A stretch of DNA of 64,000 nt. Source: Streptomyces filipinensis. GTDB lineage: Bacteria > Actinomycetota > Actinomycetes > Streptomycetales > Streptomycetaceae. The notes under the pieces are model-generated. The model was given only the letters and a program-made list of their open reading frames with translations, had not been told where the DNA came from and did not search any database. The position numbers and the translations under genes are program-made. Shown here one piece after another: positions 45,827 through 54,142 of the stretch (position 1 is the stretch's first letter; every line of letters starts with the position of its first letter). The stretch spans positions 13,067 to 77,066 of the forward strand of contig NZ_BMTD01000010.1 in the NCBI RefSeq assembly GCF_014649495.1. Direction: 5' to 3'.

Positions 45827-46634
45827 GAAGGCCCGCTTCGAGCACGGCGTGGCCGAAGGGGCTCCCGAGTTCGGCCAGGCGCTCACAGCCGCCCTCACCC
45901 AGGGCGGCGTAGGCCGGAAGGGCCAGACGGTCGGTGCGCTCCTCGATCTGGCGGCGCAGGAGCACGCCAGCCGGGCTGAGGGAGTCGCCGTCGAGGAGGC
46001 CTCGCTCGCGCAGGCGCTCCTGGGTGCCGGCCCACTTGTCCTCGGGCCAGGCACGGCTCGCCTTCAGGAAGTCGACGGGAATCTCATCGGTGGCGGCGTG
46101 CAGAACCAGGGCCTCCAAGCCCCCGACGCCCTCGCTGAGCAGACACGCGACATGGCCGTCCCCACGGAACTCCCGGAGCAGCGTCTGGGCGTGCCACAGC
46201 TGCAGCACCGGCTCCTGCGGCCAGGGCAGCGCGGCGTGCGCGGCGAACAACGGGCGGCCCTCCGCGTGTTCACAGGCCGCCTCGGCTGCCCGGCGGGTCA
46301 GCTCCACGACCTCCGCCAGGTGCGGCAGCTCGTGGATCCCGGCCCGCCGCAGCGCTTCGCCCGCCGCCGCGTACCGCGCCTCCAGCACCTGCTGCGGCGT
46401 CGTCGCGTCCCAGGCCCCGTCGAGTGCCTGGCGCACCAGATCGGGATTGAAGTTGTAGAAGGTCGAGATGACCAGCTCGGCGGATGCCCGGCCGAACGCG
46501 GCGCTCCGCGAGGCGAAGTACCCGGCGCGTGCGCTCAGTCCCAGGTCTCCGTACCGTCGCCGTGCCTCCGGGACGAAGTAGATCATGCCGTGTACGGGTT
46601 CGAGTCCGCGCCAGGCCGCACGCGCTGCCTTCAT
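45813..46634 (-). CDS. SCO6745 family protein
   Basis: 273 residues, mostly helical. It resembles a Streptomyces family (SCO6745-like) with a conserved N-terminal GMIYFVPEA motif and a C-terminal winged-helix-like part (GDSLSPAGVLLRRQIEERTD). Function unknown; a helix-turn-helix role has been suggested for such proteins. A TetR-type palindrome lies 74 bp upstream of its start. It ends 14 bp inside the convergent HAD gene. Confidence 0.75.
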   Translation of the reverse strand: MKAARAAWRGLEPVHGMIYFVPEARRRYGDLGLSARAGYFASRSAAFGRASAELVISTFYNFNPDLVRQALDGAWDATTPQQVLEARYAAAGEALRRAGIHELPHLAEVVELTRRAAEAACEHAEGRPLFAAHAALPWPQEPVLQLWHAQTLLREFRGDGHVACLLSEGVGGLEALVLHAATDEIPVDFLKASRAWPEDKWAGTQERLRERGLLDGDSLSPAGVLLRRQIEERTDRLALPAYAALGEGGCERLAELGSPFGHAVLEAGLLTLG

Positions 46635-46707
46635 GGGTCACCTCTTCGGGAAGTCGGCGAACGGGGTGTGCGCTGCTGTTCCGTACGCACCGGGCGTCCG
46701 CGCAGCA

Positions 46708-46723
46708 TACCAACTGGTCGGTA
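46708..46723. promoter_or_regulatory. TetR-type near-palindrome upstream of the SCO6745-like gene
   Basis: TACCAACTGGTCGGTA, with arms TACCAAC and GTCGGTA differing at one position, resembles the ACCnACnGGTnGGT operators of many TetR-family repressors. It lies in the 243-bp gap between two divergent genes. No TetR gene is present in the window. Confidence 0.45.
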
Positions 46724-46877
46724 GCCTTCAGTGGGGAGAGTGGCCTGTCAAGGGCGTGAGCCGGCCTCATGTGTGCGGCGTGTCCCATAACACTTGGACG
46801 GCATGTGACATTTCATATGGGACCATGCCGCGCCGCCCCCTGACGGAAGGCCCTCGCCGCTCCCTACCATCCGCGCC

Positions 46878-47867
46878 ATGGATCTAGAGGTACGGCACTT
46901 GCGTGTGATCTGCGCGATCGCGGAGGCCGGAAGCCTGACCCGTGCCGCCGCGTCACTGCGTATGACCCAGCCGGGGCTCAGCGCCCAACTCCGGCGTATC
47001 GAAGCCATGCTGGGCGGAGCGATCTTCGACCGAGGGCAGGCGGGAGCCGTACCCACCGCCTTGGGTGAACTGGTCCTGCCCCGGGCGCGGGCCATCCTGC
47101 CGGGCATCGACGGCCTGCTCTCCGACACCGTCCGCGCGGCTCGCTGCGGAACCACCCCGGGCCGGATACGCCTCGGGTCGGCGGGCGCGCCGCTGCTCAC
47201 CGAACTCATCGTGGCGACCAGGGAGTTGATCCCCGGCGCGGAGGTGACGACCCGGTGCCGGCGCTCCCCCTCGCCCCTGCTGGACGACCTCGCGGCGGGA
47301 CGGCTGGAGGCGGCGGTACTCGGCGACAACCCCGGCCATGAACTCCCGCCGCGCGAGGCGGTCGTCCTGTGCCCGGTCGCCACCGAGCCCGTCTTCGCCC
47401 TCCTGCCGTCCGCCCACCCGCTCGCCGCGGGTGACGAGGTGCGCCTGGAGGAACTCATCGGGGAGGACTGGGCCCTGCCCCACCCGGACGGTGATCGCAC
47501 CCGGGAGTACTGGTCGTCCGTCTTCTCCCGGACGGGCCGTCAGCCTCACGCTCCCTACGAGGCCGAAGGCCAGCAACTGATCGACGTGGTGCGGGCGGGG
47601 CTGGCCGTCAGCCTGTGCCAGGCGACCTTCACCGAGGTGCCCGGCGTCGCGGTGCGCCCCCTCTTCCGCAGCCCGCTCTGGTACCGCCATGTACTCGGCT
47701 GGCGCCGCGACGGGCCGCTGGCCGCACACGGCGACGTGGTCGTCCGCAGGGTGGCCGAGGGGTACCTCGCCGCCTGCGCCGCCGCACCGGCGTACGCGCG
47801 ATGGCGGCGCCGCCATCCGGAGCTGCCGCGGTTGTCCGGGAGAGCCGGCGGTCTCACTGCTTGGTGA
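46878..47867 (+). CDS. LysR family transcriptional regulator
   Basis: 329 residues. The N-terminal winged HTH (about 5-62) reads VICAIAEAGSLTRAAASLRM and LSAQLRRIEAMLGG, followed by a LysR substrate-binding domain of two Rossmann-like lobes (about 90-295). It is transcribed away from the SCO6745-like gene, and its 3' end overlaps the convergent metalloprotease gene by 14 bp. Target genes are probably the divergent neighbour or itself; no effector can be inferred. Confidence 0.92.
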   Translation: MDLEVRHLRVICAIAEAGSLTRAAASLRMTQPGLSAQLRRIEAMLGGAIFDRGQAGAVPTALGELVLPRARAILPGIDGLLSDTVRAARCGTTPGRIRLGSAGAPLLTELIVATRELIPGAEVTTRCRRSPSPLLDDLAAGRLEAAVLGDNPGHELPPREAVVLCPVATEPVFALLPSAHPLAAGDEVRLEELIGEDWALPHPDGDRTREYWSSVFSRTGRQPHAPYEAEGQQLIDVVRAGLAVSLCQATFTEVPGVAVRPLFRSPLWYRHVLGWRRDGPLAAHGDVVVRRVAEGYLAACAAAPAYARWRRRHPELPRLSGRAGGLTAW

Positions 47868-49089
47868 TCGAGATCTCGTCCTGGAGCGCGTCGCCGCCCT
47901 CGACGTCGATCCGGACACGCGTGGCCGGGTCGGTGAAGGACTGGCCGGGGCGGAAGGCCGCCATGTCCAGTGCCCGGCAGCCCGGGGGCGGGGTGGCGCC
48001 GGGATCGCCGTTCACGATCCGGACCGGGCCGTAGCCGGTCTGGAGGGAGGTGTCCACCTGGTAGATCAGCACTCCGGTGGAGCAGGCCTGCCCGTCCGCG
48101 CCGACGGCCCTGCGGGATTCGGCGACGTACGCGGTGGTCTCGCCGGTGCGGATCACCGCGATCTTCGTACCGCCGGGGCTTTCCACGGCCCTGAGGCGGA
48201 CCGTGCGGCTTCCGCTCGCGGGCAGGCAGGCGACCTGGCGGTCGTCGATCCAGCCGAACTTCCACCGCTCCCAGCCGAGGTGCTGCGGGGCGGCGCCGGC
48301 GATGTCGCCCATGAGGTCCCAGCCGCCGACGAAGCGGTGGTAGTCGGTGCCGGTGAAGGCGTACAGATCGGGCAGTCCGAAGGTGTGGCTGGTCTCGTGG
48401 TCGGCGACCTTGAAGCCCCAGTGCCACATGTCCTGCCCGAACGTCACGGCCCACTTGATGCGTGTGCCGTCGGCGCTGACGCCCGCGGTCGTGGGGTCGT
48501 ACAGGTACGTCGGCGAGAAGCTGATCGCGGAGGCGGACCTCACCGGGACGACGTAGACCATGTCGAACCGGGAGAAGTCGGTGTACGGGTCGGCTGCGGC
48601 CACCGCCTGCCGGACGTACGCCTCGTGCTGCTCGAAGGTGATTCCGCGCTGGAAGCCGTAGCTGGTGGAGTCCTGCGGCATCCGGATCCACCGGCCCAGC
48701 GGGGTGATGTCCAGCGTGGTCCGTCCGTAGGAGTCGCGCTTCATCCAGTCGGCGGCCGGGGCGAGTTGCCGGTAGTAGCCGGAGGTGGAGCCCGAGGCCT
48801 GGGCGTCGGGGAAGTCGACGAACAGCATCAGCACGTGTCTGGTGCCGAGGGGGCGCTGGAACTGGGTGGTGTAGTCGGTGGTGTGGCCCTCGTCCGTCCA
48901 GCCGGTCCGGCCGGGAAGGGCGCACTCCGTGGCCGGAGCCGCGCCGTGCTCGGGCACGGCGAGCACGGGCCGGGCGGTGGCCGCGGCCTGGGCGGCGGTC
49001 GGGGCCGCGGCGGCGGCGCCGAACGACAGGAACGCCGTCGCGGCGGCACCCGCGGCAAAGGCCCTGAGCCTGTGGGGGGATCCGGACAT
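47854..49089 (-). CDS. Secreted M6 family metalloprotease
   Basis: 411 residues. The signal peptide (about 1-36) ends near AAQAAA. The zinc site is HETSHTFGLPD, the M6 HExxHxxGxxD pattern shared with immune inhibitor A. A C-terminal domain of about 100 residues is beta-rich. The ATG follows AGGAGA. It lies 53 bp after the peptide-transport and hydrolase operon on the same strand, so it may be read with it: extracellular proteolysis followed by peptide import is a coherent unit. Confidence 0.92.
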   Translation of the reverse strand: MSGSPHRLRAFAAGAAATAFLSFGAAAAAPTAAQAAATARPVLAVPEHGAAPATECALPGRTGWTDEGHTTDYTTQFQRPLGTRHVLMLFVDFPDAQASGSTSGYYRQLAPAADWMKRDSYGRTTLDITPLGRWIRMPQDSTSYGFQRGITFEQHEAYVRQAVAAADPYTDFSRFDMVYVVPVRSASAISFSPTYLYDPTTAGVSADGTRIKWAVTFGQDMWHWGFKVADHETSHTFGLPDLYAFTGTDYHRFVGGWDLMGDIAGAAPQHLGWERWKFGWIDDRQVACLPASGSRTVRLRAVESPGGTKIAVIRTGETTAYVAESRRAVGADGQACSTGVLIYQVDTSLQTGYGPVRIVNGDPGATPPPGCRALDMAAFRPGQSFTDPATRVRIDVEGGDALQDEISITKQ

Positions 49090-49142
49090 GTCTCCTCTTC
49101 TCTCCTGCGGCCGGTCCGTCTCGTCCGGTCGGTGCGGGGATG

Positions 49143-50423
49143 TCAGGCGCGTCCGGCGGCCATGTCCATCAGACGGGACAGCACACCTTCGCCGGACGCG
49201 CTCACCCCGTCGTGCTCCCACTCGTTGGTGACCCAGGCACGCAGCCCGCCGACCGACCGCGCGGTCGGCAGTGACAGCTCCGGCGGGACGTACATGTCGT
49301 CGTGATAGATCGCGGCGGCCACCGGCACCTGGTTGGCCGCCAGCCGCGGCGGCGAGTACAGCTCGGGCCAGTCGGCTCGTTCGGCCAGCAGCCGGACCGC
49401 GTCGCGGAACGGCCGCAGCCCGGCGATCTCCTCGAACATCCAGGGATAGATCATCTCGCCGGTGAACAGCAGCGGGTCGGCGTCCTCGGCGAACTCCGGG
49501 CGGCCGGCGAGCGCGCGGGCGGCGGCCCAGTCCGTGGGCCGCCCGCCCTGTGCGAAGCAGGCCTCCTGCAGCACGGCGAACAGGGGATTGTCGACGAGCC
49601 CGGTCAGGTTCGTCACCTGCTGCAGGAAGGTCGCCGAGAGTGCGCCGTCGGTGCCGAGGGCTTCGTCCAGCAGCCAGTGCAGGCGCTGTGCTCCGTCGCC
49701 CATGCCCAGCATCAGACCGAGGGTGCGCAGCCGCCGGACGGTGAGCCGGTCTCCGTCGGGCAGCCGGACGGTCCGGCGGTCGAGCAGGTCGGCGATGCGC
49801 CGGACCAGATCGCGGTCACCCGGGTGACGGGCGTAGAACGCGGTCACCTTCTCCCTGACCCGGGGGTACGTGGCCCCGTACACGTCGTCGGCGGTGGCGT
49901 CCAGGCCGGGCAGGCCGCCGGTGATGTAGCAGGAACGCAGTCCTTCGGGGGCCTGGGACAGGTAGGTCAGGGTGACGAAGCCGCCGTAGCTCTGGCCGAG
50001 TGTCTCCCATGGCTCGTCGCCGCACAGCTCGTGCCGGATCAGCTCCGCGTCGGCGACGATCGAGTCCGCGCGGAAGAGAGCCAGGTGTCCGGCCAACTCG
50101 CCGGCATCGGAGAACCGCTCGGCCGACCGGGCCGTCACCGGCGTGCTCCGGCCGGTGCCGCGCTGGTCCAGCAGCAGCACCCGGTGGCTCCTGAGGGCAC
50201 GGGTGAGCCACCCGGTGGCGGCGTTCAGCGGTCGGGGCGACTTGCCTCCGGGGCCGCCCTGCAGGAACAGCAGCCAGGGGAGCCGCTCGCCGGCGCGGGC
50301 CGGGTCGGACAGTTCCCGGGCGAACACCTGGATCGAGGATCCCGCGGGGTCGGCGTGGTCGAGCGGCACGGTGAAGGTGTGGTCGGTCACGGCGAGACCG
50401 GGCAGGCGGTAGCTGAGGCTCAT
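49143..50423 (-). CDS. Proline iminopeptidase-like alpha/beta hydrolase
   Basis: 426 residues, S33-type peptidase fold. The oxyanion region is LQGGPGGKSPR, then LLDQRGTG, with nucleophile Ser in GQSYGG and a His near NEWEHDGV. The start overlaps the stop of the upstream ABC ATPase gene by 4 bp (ATGA). It has no signal peptide, so it is likely intracellular and trims peptides brought in by the transporter. Confidence 0.9.
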   Translation of the reverse strand: MSLSYRLPGLAVTDHTFTVPLDHADPAGSSIQVFARELSDPARAGERLPWLLFLQGGPGGKSPRPLNAATGWLTRALRSHRVLLLDQRGTGRSTPVTARSAERFSDAGELAGHLALFRADSIVADAELIRHELCGDEPWETLGQSYGGFVTLTYLSQAPEGLRSCYITGGLPGLDATADDVYGATYPRVREKVTAFYARHPGDRDLVRRIADLLDRRTVRLPDGDRLTVRRLRTLGLMLGMGDGAQRLHWLLDEALGTDGALSATFLQQVTNLTGLVDNPLFAVLQEACFAQGGRPTDWAAARALAGRPEFAEDADPLLFTGEMIYPWMFEEIAGLRPFRDAVRLLAERADWPELYSPPRLAANQVPVAAAIYHDDMYVPPELSLPTARSVGGLRAWVTNEWEHDGVSASGEGVLSRLMDMAAGRA

Positions 50424-51394
50424 CAGGTCCTTCCCTCGGGATAGTGGCAGGCGACCTCGTGGCCCGAGGCGATCGTGCGCAGGAGGGGCCGCTCGGCGGC
50501 ACAGCGGTCGGCCGCCCGGGGGCAACGCGTGCGGAACGGGCAGCCGCTGGGCGGAGCGAGCGGACTGGGCAGGTCACCGCGCAGCACGATCCGCTCACGG
50601 GCCCGTTCGGCGTCCGGGTCGGGCAGCGGTACGGCCGAGAGCAGGGCGTGCGTGTACGGGTGCGCGGCGCGGCCGTAGAGCGTGTCCCGGTCGGCCGTCT
50701 CCACGACCGTGCCCAGGTACATCACGGCGACGCGCGTGCTGATCTGGCGGACCGCGCCGAGATCGTGCGCGATGAACACGTAGGCGAGCCCGTACTCCTG
50801 CTGCAGGTCCTTGAGCAGGTTGAGGATCTGGGCCTGGACCGACACGTCGAGCGCCGAGACGGGCTCGTCGCACACCACCAGCCTCGGCCGCAGCGCCAGC
50901 GCCCGGGCGATCCCGATGCGCTGCGCCTGGCCGCCGGAGAACTCATGGGGGTAGCGGGCGGCGTGCTCCGGCCGCAGGCCCACCCGCTCCAGCAGCTCCT
51001 CCACCGGTTCGTCGGGGGTCAGCCCCTGGTAGCGGTACGGGGCGGTCAGGATCTGCCGGACGGTGTGACGGGGGTTGAGCGAGGAGTACGGATCCTGGAA
51101 GATCATCTGCAGGTCGCGGCGCACGGGCCGCATCAACCGCCCGTCCAGCGTGGTCAGTTCCCGTCCGGACACCGAGACCGTGCCCGAGGTCGGCTCGATG
51201 AGCCGGGTCAGCAACCGGGCGACGGTGGACTTGCCGCAGCCGGACTCGCCGACCAGACCCAGTGTCTCTCCCGCGTCCACCCGCACCGACACACCGTCGA
51301 CCGCCCTGACCTGTCCGGCGAGCCGTCTGGTCAGGCCGTGCCGTACCGGGAACCGCTTGACCAGGTCGCGCGCCTGCAGCAGCGGTGCGTTCAC
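50423..51394 (-). CDS. Peptide ABC transporter ATP-binding protein (DppF-like)
   Basis: 323 residues. Walker A GESGCGKST, signature FSGGQAQRIG, Walker B LVVCDEPVSALD, and the oligopeptide-transporter C-terminal extension with CPFRTRCPRAADRC, which may bind an iron-sulfur cluster. GTG start overlapping the upstream DppD stop by 4 bp. Pairs with DppD to drive the importer. Confidence 0.94.
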   Translation of the reverse strand: MNAPLLQARDLVKRFPVRHGLTRRLAGQVRAVDGVSVRVDAGETLGLVGESGCGKSTVARLLTRLIEPTSGTVSVSGRELTTLDGRLMRPVRRDLQMIFQDPYSSLNPRHTVRQILTAPYRYQGLTPDEPVEELLERVGLRPEHAARYPHEFSGGQAQRIGIARALALRPRLVVCDEPVSALDVSVQAQILNLLKDLQQEYGLAYVFIAHDLGAVRQISTRVAVMYLGTVVETADRDTLYGRAAHPYTHALLSAVPLPDPDAERARERIVLRGDLPSPLAPPSGCPFRTRCPRAADRCAAERPLLRTIASGHEVACHYPEGRT

Positions 51395-52212
51395 GCGGTC
51401 ACCTCCCGTGCCGACAAGGTGGGCAGCCGGTCGGGCAGCGGCCCGTCGACCCGGGGCACACAGGCGAGCAGGCCCTTGGTGTAGGTGTCACGCGGACGGT
51501 AGAACACCTCGCGGACCGGGCCCCGTTCGACCGCACGGCCGCCGTACATCACGACGACCTCGTCGGCCAGTCCGGCGACCACGCCCATGTCATGGGTGAT
51601 GAGCATGACGGCGGTGCCGGACATCTCCCGCAGCTCCCGCAGCAGTTCCAGGATCTGGGCCTGCACGGTCACGTCGAGCGCGGTGGTCGGTTCGTCGGCG
51701 ATGAGCAGGTCGGGCTCCAGGCACAGGGCCATCGCGATCATCACGCGCTGGCGCATACCGCCGGAGAACTCGTGCGGATACGCGCGGGCACGCCGCTCGG
51801 GCTCGGGAATGCCGACCCGGTCCAGCATCCGCACCGCGACCCGGTGCCCCTCGCGGCGCCCGGCCCGCCGGTGCGCACGGTAGGCCTCGGCGATCTGGAA
51901 GCCCACCGGGTAGTAGGGGTTCAGACAGGACAGCGGATCCTGGAAGATCATCGCGATCCGGTCGCCACGCAGCCGGCGCAGCGACCGCCCGTCCAGTCCG
52001 GTCAACCGCCGGCCGTCGAACCGGACTTCACCCGTGACACGGGCATCCGGCAGCAGACCCATGACGGCCAGGCTGGTCACGGACTTGCCGCTGCCGGACT
52101 CACCCACCACGCCGAGCACCGCCCCGGCGGCCAGGTCCAGATCGAGTCCGTCGACGGCGCGTACGCCGCCCGCGAAGTCCACGGTCAGATCACGTACGGT
52201 CAGCAGGGTCAT
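51391..52212 (-). CDS. Peptide ABC transporter ATP-binding protein (DppD-like)
   Basis: 273 residues. Walker A GESGSGKSV, signature FSGGMRQRVM, Walker B LLIADEPTTALD. The C-terminal Cys-rich extension seen in the partner ATPase is absent or shortened. Overlaps the permease gene by 4 bp. Second ATPase of the importer. Confidence 0.94.
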   Translation of the reverse strand: MTLLTVRDLTVDFAGGVRAVDGLDLDLAAGAVLGVVGESGSGKSVTSLAVMGLLPDARVTGEVRFDGRRLTGLDGRSLRRLRGDRIAMIFQDPLSCLNPYYPVGFQIAEAYRAHRRAGRREGHRVAVRMLDRVGIPEPERRARAYPHEFSGGMRQRVMIAMALCLEPDLLIADEPTTALDVTVQAQILELLRELREMSGTAVMLITHDMGVVAGLADEVVVMYGGRAVERGPVREVFYRPRDTYTKGLLACVPRVDGPLPDRLPTLSAREVTA

Positions 52213-53201
52213 CCCACGGCCCTCACTCTCGGGTCCAGGAGCGCGTAGACCAGGTCCACCGCGACGTTGGCGAGCACGACGAACGACGCGGCGAAGAGCG
52301 TCACCCCGAGGATCACCGGCTGGTCGGCGCTGTTGATCGCATCGGCCGCGAGCTTGCCCACACCAGGCAGACCGAAGACGGACTCGGTGATGAGCGCGCC
52401 GCCGAGGAGCGCGCCGAGGTCCATGCCGAAGATCGTCACGATGGGCATCAGCGCCGGCCGCAGCGCATGGCGACGTAGCACGGCCGGCTCGGACAGGCCC
52501 TTGGCGCGGGCGGTGCGGACGTAGTTCTGGCCGAGGCTGTCCAGCATCTCGCCGCGGGTGATCCGGGCATAGATGCCGGCGTAGAGCATCGCCAGCGTGA
52601 TCCACGGCATGACCATCGACCCCGCCCAGCCGACCGGGTCCGCGGTGAGCGGGACCGCCTGCGGATAGGGCAGCAGACCGAGCTTGACGACGAGGAGGTA
52701 CTGCAGCACCAGCGCGGTGAAGTACACGGGCAGCGAGACCCCGCCCAGCGCCGCCGTCATCGCCGCCCGGTCCCACAGGCTGCCCCGGCGCAGTGCCGAG
52801 ACCACCCCCGCCGTGACCCCGACGATCAGCCACAGTGCCGCCGCGCCCACGGCGATGGAGACGCTGACCGGCAGCCGGTCCGTGAGCATCCGCCACACCG
52901 GCTGATCCGTCTGGAAGCTGAAGCCCAGGCAGGGGGCAGGGCAGTTCACGGCATGTGCCCCCGTGCCGAAGCCGCGGCCGGCCACGATGCCGACGAGATA
53001 GTCGCGGAACTGCACGAACACCGAGTGGTTCAGACCGAGCGTGGTGCGGATCTCGGCGATCCGCTCCGGGCTGCAGGCCTTTCCGCAGGCGCCCTGGGCC
53101 GGGTCGGCGGGCATCAGATAGAAGATCGCGAAGGTGGCCGCGCAGACCACCAGCAGGATCGCCGCCGTCGCGGCCAGCCTGCGCAGGACATAGAGGATCA
53201 T
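52209..53201 (-). CDS. Peptide ABC transporter permease (DppB-like)
   Basis: 330 residues, six membrane helices with a long external loop after the first (contains paired Cys, ACGKAC). The EAA-type loop reads YVRTARAKGLSEPAVLRRHALR. Start overlaps the DppC stop by 4 bp. First half of the importer channel. Confidence 0.94.
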   Translation of the reverse strand: MILYVLRRLAATAAILLVVCAATFAIFYLMPADPAQGACGKACSPERIAEIRTTLGLNHSVFVQFRDYLVGIVAGRGFGTGAHAVNCPAPCLGFSFQTDQPVWRMLTDRLPVSVSIAVGAAALWLIVGVTAGVVSALRRGSLWDRAAMTAALGGVSLPVYFTALVLQYLLVVKLGLLPYPQAVPLTADPVGWAGSMVMPWITLAMLYAGIYARITRGEMLDSLGQNYVRTARAKGLSEPAVLRRHALRPALMPIVTIFGMDLGALLGGALITESVFGLPGVGKLAADAINSADQPVILGVTLFAASFVVLANVAVDLVYALLDPRVRAVG

Positions 53202-54142
53202 CGTCGGCGGCTCCGGGGATCGAGTGCGTCCCGTACCGCGTCACCCAGCACGTTGAAGGCGAGCACGGTGACGAACAGGAAGACGCCCGGGACGAGGAAG
53301 TAGACGGGGTCGGCGGCGTACCACGGCACGGCGGAGGCGATCATCTGCCCCCACGAGGGGGTCGGCGGGCGCACTCCGATGCCGAGGAAGGACAGGCCCG
53401 CCTCGGTGGCCACGTAGCCGGGGATCGACATGGTCGCGACCACGAGGACCGGCCCGCTCAGATTGGGCAGTACCTCCCGGGCCAGCAGCGCGCGCCGGGA
53501 GGCGCCCAGCACCCGCGCCGCGGCCACGAACTCACCCCGCGCGAGCACCATGGCCTGCCCGCGCACGATCCGCCCGACGTACGGCCACCCGAAGAAGCCG
53601 AGCACGACGACCAGCAGCAGCTGCCGGTTCACACCCGGCGCCGCGGAGATCAGCGCGATCATGAAGATGAGGGCGGGAAAGGACATGAGCAGGTCCATCA
53701 GCCTGCCGACGACGGTGTCGGTCCAGCCGCCGAAGAACCCGGCGACCAGTCCGAGCGCCGTGCCGAGCGCCACCGACACCGCGGTGGCGAGCAGGGCGAT
53801 CAGCAGTGAGACCCGGGCGCCGTAGACGACCCGGGCGAGGATGTCCCGGCCGCTGCCGGGCTCGACGCCCAGCCAGTGCGTGGCGCTGATCCCGCCCCCG
53901 GTGCCGCGGGGCAGTCCGCCGAGCGCCGGATCCACCGCTTCGGAATGGAAGTCGGTCGGGGAGGTGCCGGCGGCCCAGGCGATCAGCGGGGCCGCGAGGG
54001 CGACCAGCACCAGGAGCACGACCACCGTCAGCGCGACCGCGGCGGAGCGCTGGGCCAGCAGCCGGCGCAGCAGGGACGACTCGCGCGGTCCGACGTGCGG
54101 TGGTGCGGCGGACGGCACCGGGGCGGGAAGGGTCCCGGTCAC
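53198..54142 (-). CDS. Peptide ABC transporter permease (DppC-like)
   Basis: 314 residues. An N-terminal OppC-type segment (about 25-60) precedes five further membrane helices. The EAA loop reads FVAAARVLGASRRALLAREVLP. The GTG start overlaps the binding-protein stop by 4 bp; a longer frame from 54244 would be antisense-like extra sequence inside the upstream gene. Second half of the channel. Confidence 0.94.
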   Translation of the reverse strand: MTGTLPAPVPSAAPPHVGPRESSLLRRLLAQRSAAVALTVVVLLVLVALAAPLIAWAAGTSPTDFHSEAVDPALGGLPRGTGGGISATHWLGVEPGSGRDILARVVYGARVSLLIALLATAVSVALGTALGLVAGFFGGWTDTVVGRLMDLLMSFPALIFMIALISAAPGVNRQLLLVVVLGFFGWPYVGRIVRGQAMVLARGEFVAAARVLGASRRALLAREVLPNLSGPVLVVATMSIPGYVATEAGLSFLGIGVRPPTPSWGQMIASAVPWYAADPVYFLVPGVFLFVTVLAFNVLGDAVRDALDPRSRRR

